Shown: piece by piece, positions 5,226-7,343 of the stretch
Layout: every line of letters begins with the position of its first letter
Numbering within the stretch: the stretch's first letter is position 1
Source of the DNA: Deltaproteobacteria bacterium UBA2221
GTDB lineage: Bacteria > Desulfobacterota > Syntrophorhabdia > Syntrophorhabdales > WCHB1-27
DNA: 7,343 nt
Direction of reading: 5' to 3'
NCBI GenBank assembly: GCA_002328485.1
Contig: DCUF01000043.1
Coordinates: 15,944-23,286, forward strand
Made by a program: the position numbers and the translations under genes
The notes under the pieces: model-generated
Told to the model about the DNA's origin: nothing
What the model saw: the letters and a program-made list of their open reading frames with translations, nothing else
The model's database searches: none

Positions 5226-6468
5226 TGACCTTAAGAAGAAGAAGATAGGTGAACTGACACATATAGCACGTGACCTCAACGTAGACAATGCCACAGGCAT
5301 GCGCAAGCAAGAGATGATCTTTGCCATACTCCAGGCACTCGTGGAGAAGAATGAGATGATCTACGGTGAGGGTATTCTAGAAATCCTCCCGGAGGGCTTC
5401 GGTTTTCTTCGCTCCACCGACTCCAATTACTTGCCCGGACCGGATGACATCTATGTTTCTCCCTCCCAGATAAAACGGTTCGGACTTAGAACGGGAGACA
5501 CCACATCAGGTCAGATTAGACCCCCTAAAGACAACGAAAAATATTTTGCCCTACTCAAGATCGAGAAGATCAATTTCGACGATCCCGAGGTAGCAAAAGA
5601 TAAAATAATCTTCGATAATCTTACCCCAATCTATCCGTGCGCCCGCATCCATCTAGAGACTTCAGGCACGAAACTTTCCCAGAGGGTCATGGATATGTTC
5701 ACCCCGATAGGGAAAGGGCAAAGAGGTCTTATCGTCGCTCCTCCTCGGACCGGCAAGACCATGCTCCTTCAGAGTATCGCCAACAGCGTTACGGCCAATC
5801 ACCCGGAGATTCATTTGATCGTTCTGTTAATTGATGAAAGACCGGAAGAGGTGACGGATATGGAGCGGTCCGTACAGGGAGAGGTCATTAGTTCGACCTT
5901 CGATGAACCGGCAACCCGTCACGTGCAGGTTGCCGAGATTGTGATTGAAAAGGCAAAGCGACTCGTGGAACACAAGCGAGATGTCGTCATCCTTCTCGAC
6001 AGCATCACCCGCCTGGGACGAGCCTACAATACCGTTGTTCCGTCCAGCGGAAAGATACTATCCGGCGGTATTGATGCGTCGGCCATGCAGAAGCCAAAAC
6101 GGTTTTTTGGGGCAGCGAGAAAGATAGAGGAAGGCGGCAGTCTCACCATTGTCGCAACCGCCCTGATCGACACGGGCAGCCGAATGGACGAGGTCATTTT
6201 TGAAGAATTTAAGGGTACCGGTAATTCGGAGATCTATCTTGACCGGAAACTGGCTGAAAAGAGGATATTCCCAGCCATCGATATCAATAAATCGGGTACC
6301 CGGAAGGAAGAGCTTCTCCTGGACAACGGTGATATGTCCCGTATTTTTCTGCTTCGCAAGGTACTCCAGCCCATGAACACCGTTGAATCAATGGAGTTTT
6401 TGCTTGAAAAATTATCGGATACCGATTCTAATAAAGACTTCCTCAACTCCATGAGCAGGGGAAGCTAA
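5215..6468 (+). CDS. rho: transcription termination factor Rho
   Basis: Rho is a hexameric RNA-dependent ATPase that moves along nascent RNA and stops transcription. The 417-aa protein aligns end to end with E. coli Rho (419 aa) and has no insertion domain. Residues 1 to about 45 form the N-terminal helical domain. Residues about 50-115 form the cold-shock-like primary RNA site with RNP1 GFGFLR (61-66). Walker A is APPRTGKT (175-182, Lys181); E. coli has APPKAGKT. The catalytic Glu is E208 in LLIDERPEE. Walker B is VVILLDSITRLGRAYN (D262, R269). The Q-loop is SSGKILSGGIDA (277-288), the R-loop region is around 335-350, and the arginine finger is R363 in GTRKEELL. All key residues are present, so the enzyme should be active. 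No leader attenuator is visible, since coaE abuts it. Confidence 0.98.
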   Translation: MHLNDLKKKKIGELTHIARDLNVDNATGMRKQEMIFAILQALVEKNEMIYGEGILEILPEGFGFLRSTDSNYLPGPDDIYVSPSQIKRFGLRTGDTTSGQIRPPKDNEKYFALLKIEKINFDDPEVAKDKIIFDNLTPIYPCARIHLETSGTKLSQRVMDMFTPIGKGQRGLIVAPPRTGKTMLLQSIANSVTANHPEIHLIVLLIDERPEEVTDMERSVQGEVISSTFDEPATRHVQVAEIVIEKAKRLVEHKRDVVILLDSITRLGRAYNTVVPSSGKILSGGIDASAMQKPKRFFGAARKIEEGGSLTIVATALIDTGSRMDEVIFEEFKGTGNSEIYLDRKLAEKRIFPAIDINKSGTRKEELLLDNGDMSRIFLLRKVLQPMNTVESMEFLLEKLSDTDSNKDFLNSMSRGS

Positions 6469-6493
6469 AAACGTCAAAACGCAGTCAACAAGG

Positions 6494-6501
6494 AAGGAGG
6501 T
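6494..6501 (+). promoter_or_regulatory. strong ribosome binding site of rpmE
   Basis: AAGGAGGT is a full complement to the usual 16S 3' end and lies four bases before the rpmE ATG. It is the strongest Shine-Dalgarno in the window, as expected for a ribosomal protein gene. Confidence 0.85.
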
Positions 6502-6505
6502 CACA

Positions 6506-6721
6506 ATGAAGGACAAGATACACCCAGAGCTTAAGAAGGCGATCGTCAAATGCGCCTGCGGTCACACCTTTGAGACCCTCTCTGTAAGGGAAAAAATTAG
6601 CGTTGAAATCTGCTCAAAGTGTCACCCCATCTTTACAGGAAAGCAAAAATTGATGGATTCGGCGGGCCGGGTCGAGAAGTTTGAGCGCAAGTACGGCAGG
6701 AGAGGAACCCCTAAGGCATAA
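6506..6721 (+). CDS. rpmE: 50S ribosomal protein L31, zinc-binding form
   Basis: L31 is a small protein of the large subunit that helps bridge to the 30S head. The 71-aa product has the normal length. It keeps all four zinc-ligand cysteines of the C+ form: Cys16 and Cys18 (CACGHTF) and Cys36 and Cys39 (CSKCHP). The family block FTGKQKLMDSAGRVEKFERK (43-62) follows. The zinc-free paralogue expressed under zinc starvation lacks these cysteines, so this is the primary form. The gene starts 37 bp after rho, and its stop codon overlaps the prfA start by one base (TAATG). Confidence 0.97.
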   Translation: MKDKIHPELKKAIVKCACGHTFETLSVREKISVEICSKCHPIFTGKQKLMDSAGRVEKFERKYGRRGTPKA

Positions 6722-7343
6722 TGATCCACGAAAAACTCGAGGCCATCGAACAACGTTTTGTTGAGATTGAAGAGGAGATGGCCAGACCCGACAAACAGGG
6801 GAATCCTGATGAATATCGAAAATTGGCGAAAGAGCACGCCGAGGTACGGGAGCTCGTCGCCACCTTTCGAGAATGGAAGAAGATCAAGGACGAGATCCTA
6901 AAGACGAAAGATCTTCTCATCGCCGAGGATGAGGAGATGAGAGAATTGGCAAAAGATGAGATTACACGGCTCACCGAAGAAGATGCACGCCTTGAGGCCC
7001 TTCTCAAAAGCAAGCTCTTGGTCCGTGATGAGCCGGAGGTACGCAGCACCTTTCTGGAAATAAGGGCCGGGACCGGTGGTGAGGAGGCCGCGCTCTTTGC
7101 CAAAGATCTTTTCTCCATGTATATGAGGTACGCAGAGAAGATGCGTTGGAAGACAGAGCTGCTCTCCATGAGTCTCTCAGATCTCGGCGGCTTTAAGGAG
7201 GTTGTGGCGGTCATCGAATCAAAAGAAGCGTATCAGAGGCTCAGGTATGAAAGTGGCGTGCACCGCGTCCAGCGGGTACCTGAAACCGAGTCTCAGGGCC
7301 GTATCCACACCTCCACCGTTACCGTTGCCGTCCTGCCTGAGGC
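6721..7343 (+). CDS. prfA: peptide chain release factor 1, 3' end beyond the window
   Basis: RF1 recognises UAA and UAG stop codons in the ribosome and triggers peptide release. The first 207 codons of about 355-360 are present and run open to the window edge. The N-terminal helical domain (1 to about 100) is followed by the conserved block FLEIRAGTGGEEAALFAKDL. The stretch RLRYESGVHRVQRVPETES comes next. The anticodon-like tripeptide reads P187-E188-T189, the PxT form of RF1; RF2 has SPF, so this is prfA and not prfB. The GGQ catalytic loop lies past the edge and cannot be checked. ATG 6721 overlaps the rpmE stop and has only a weak AAGG (6713-6716) before it, so translation is probably coupled to rpmE. 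prmC, the RF methyltransferase gene, often follows prfA but is not in view. Confidence 0.96.
   Translation, partial: MIHEKLEAIEQRFVEIEEEMARPDKQGNPDEYRKLAKEHAEVRELVATFREWKKIKDEILKTKDLLIAEDEEMRELAKDEITRLTEEDARLEALLKSKLLVRDEPEVRSTFLEIRAGTGGEEAALFAKDLFSMYMRYAEKMRWKTELLSMSLSDLGGFKEVVAVIESKEAYQRLRYESGVHRVQRVPETESQGRIHTSTVTVAVLPE

Noticed and set aside
6711..7214. 167-codon minus-strand reading frame opposite prfA
   Set aside because: It is Ser/Arg-rich, as expected from the reverse complement of Glu/Lys-rich helical codons, and RF1 is well supported on the plus strand.
6721..7343. Release factor 2 (prfB)
   Set aside because: The codon-recognition tripeptide is P-E-T (PxT type) and not S-P-F, and no programmed frameshift site near the start is seen.

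Overview
This window looks like a chromosomal core region from a Gram-negative bacterium of moderate GC content, most likely a member of the former Deltaproteobacteria (Desulfobacterota). Three things suggest this. The first protein has a lipoprotein signal. The gene order coaE-rho-rpmE-prfA is, from memory, typical of that group (for example Geobacter). The Rho, DnaA and DnaN proteins are all of ordinary proteobacterial type. No identity search was possible, so the lineage is an inference.

Layout, left to right, with every gene on the plus strand. Bases 1-45 are the 3' part of a tRNA, best read as tRNA-Ala with anticodon CGC. A lipoprotein gene follows (175-1407), with a CsgG/LpoB-like middle domain and a FlgT-like C-terminal domain. 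The next ~200 bp non-coding stretch carries an AT-rich palindrome and three phased DnaA-box-like nonamers, and is a candidate oriC and dnaA promoter region. dnaA (1611-2945) and dnaN (3067-4152) come next; the 121 bp between them holds a second AT-rich stretch and a fourth box. A 113-codon unrecognised ORF (4185-4526) sits where recF or gyrB is often found. Then comes a tight cluster of coaE (4617-5225), rho (5215-6468), rpmE (6506-6721) and the first 207 codons of prfA (6721 to the window edge).

Functionally the window joins replication initiation (DnaA, the beta clamp and a probable origin) to a block for coenzyme A synthesis, transcription termination (Rho), a ribosomal protein (L31) and translation termination (RF1). 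coaE/rho overlap by 11 bp and rpmE/prfA overlap by 1 bp, which points to co-transcription and translational coupling.

I found no mobile element, CRISPR array, toxin-antitoxin pair, defence system or clear new system. The points most worth a second look are the phased DnaA-box array with a recurring non-canonical nonamer, the orphan ORF after dnaN, and the two-domain lipoprotein next to the origin.
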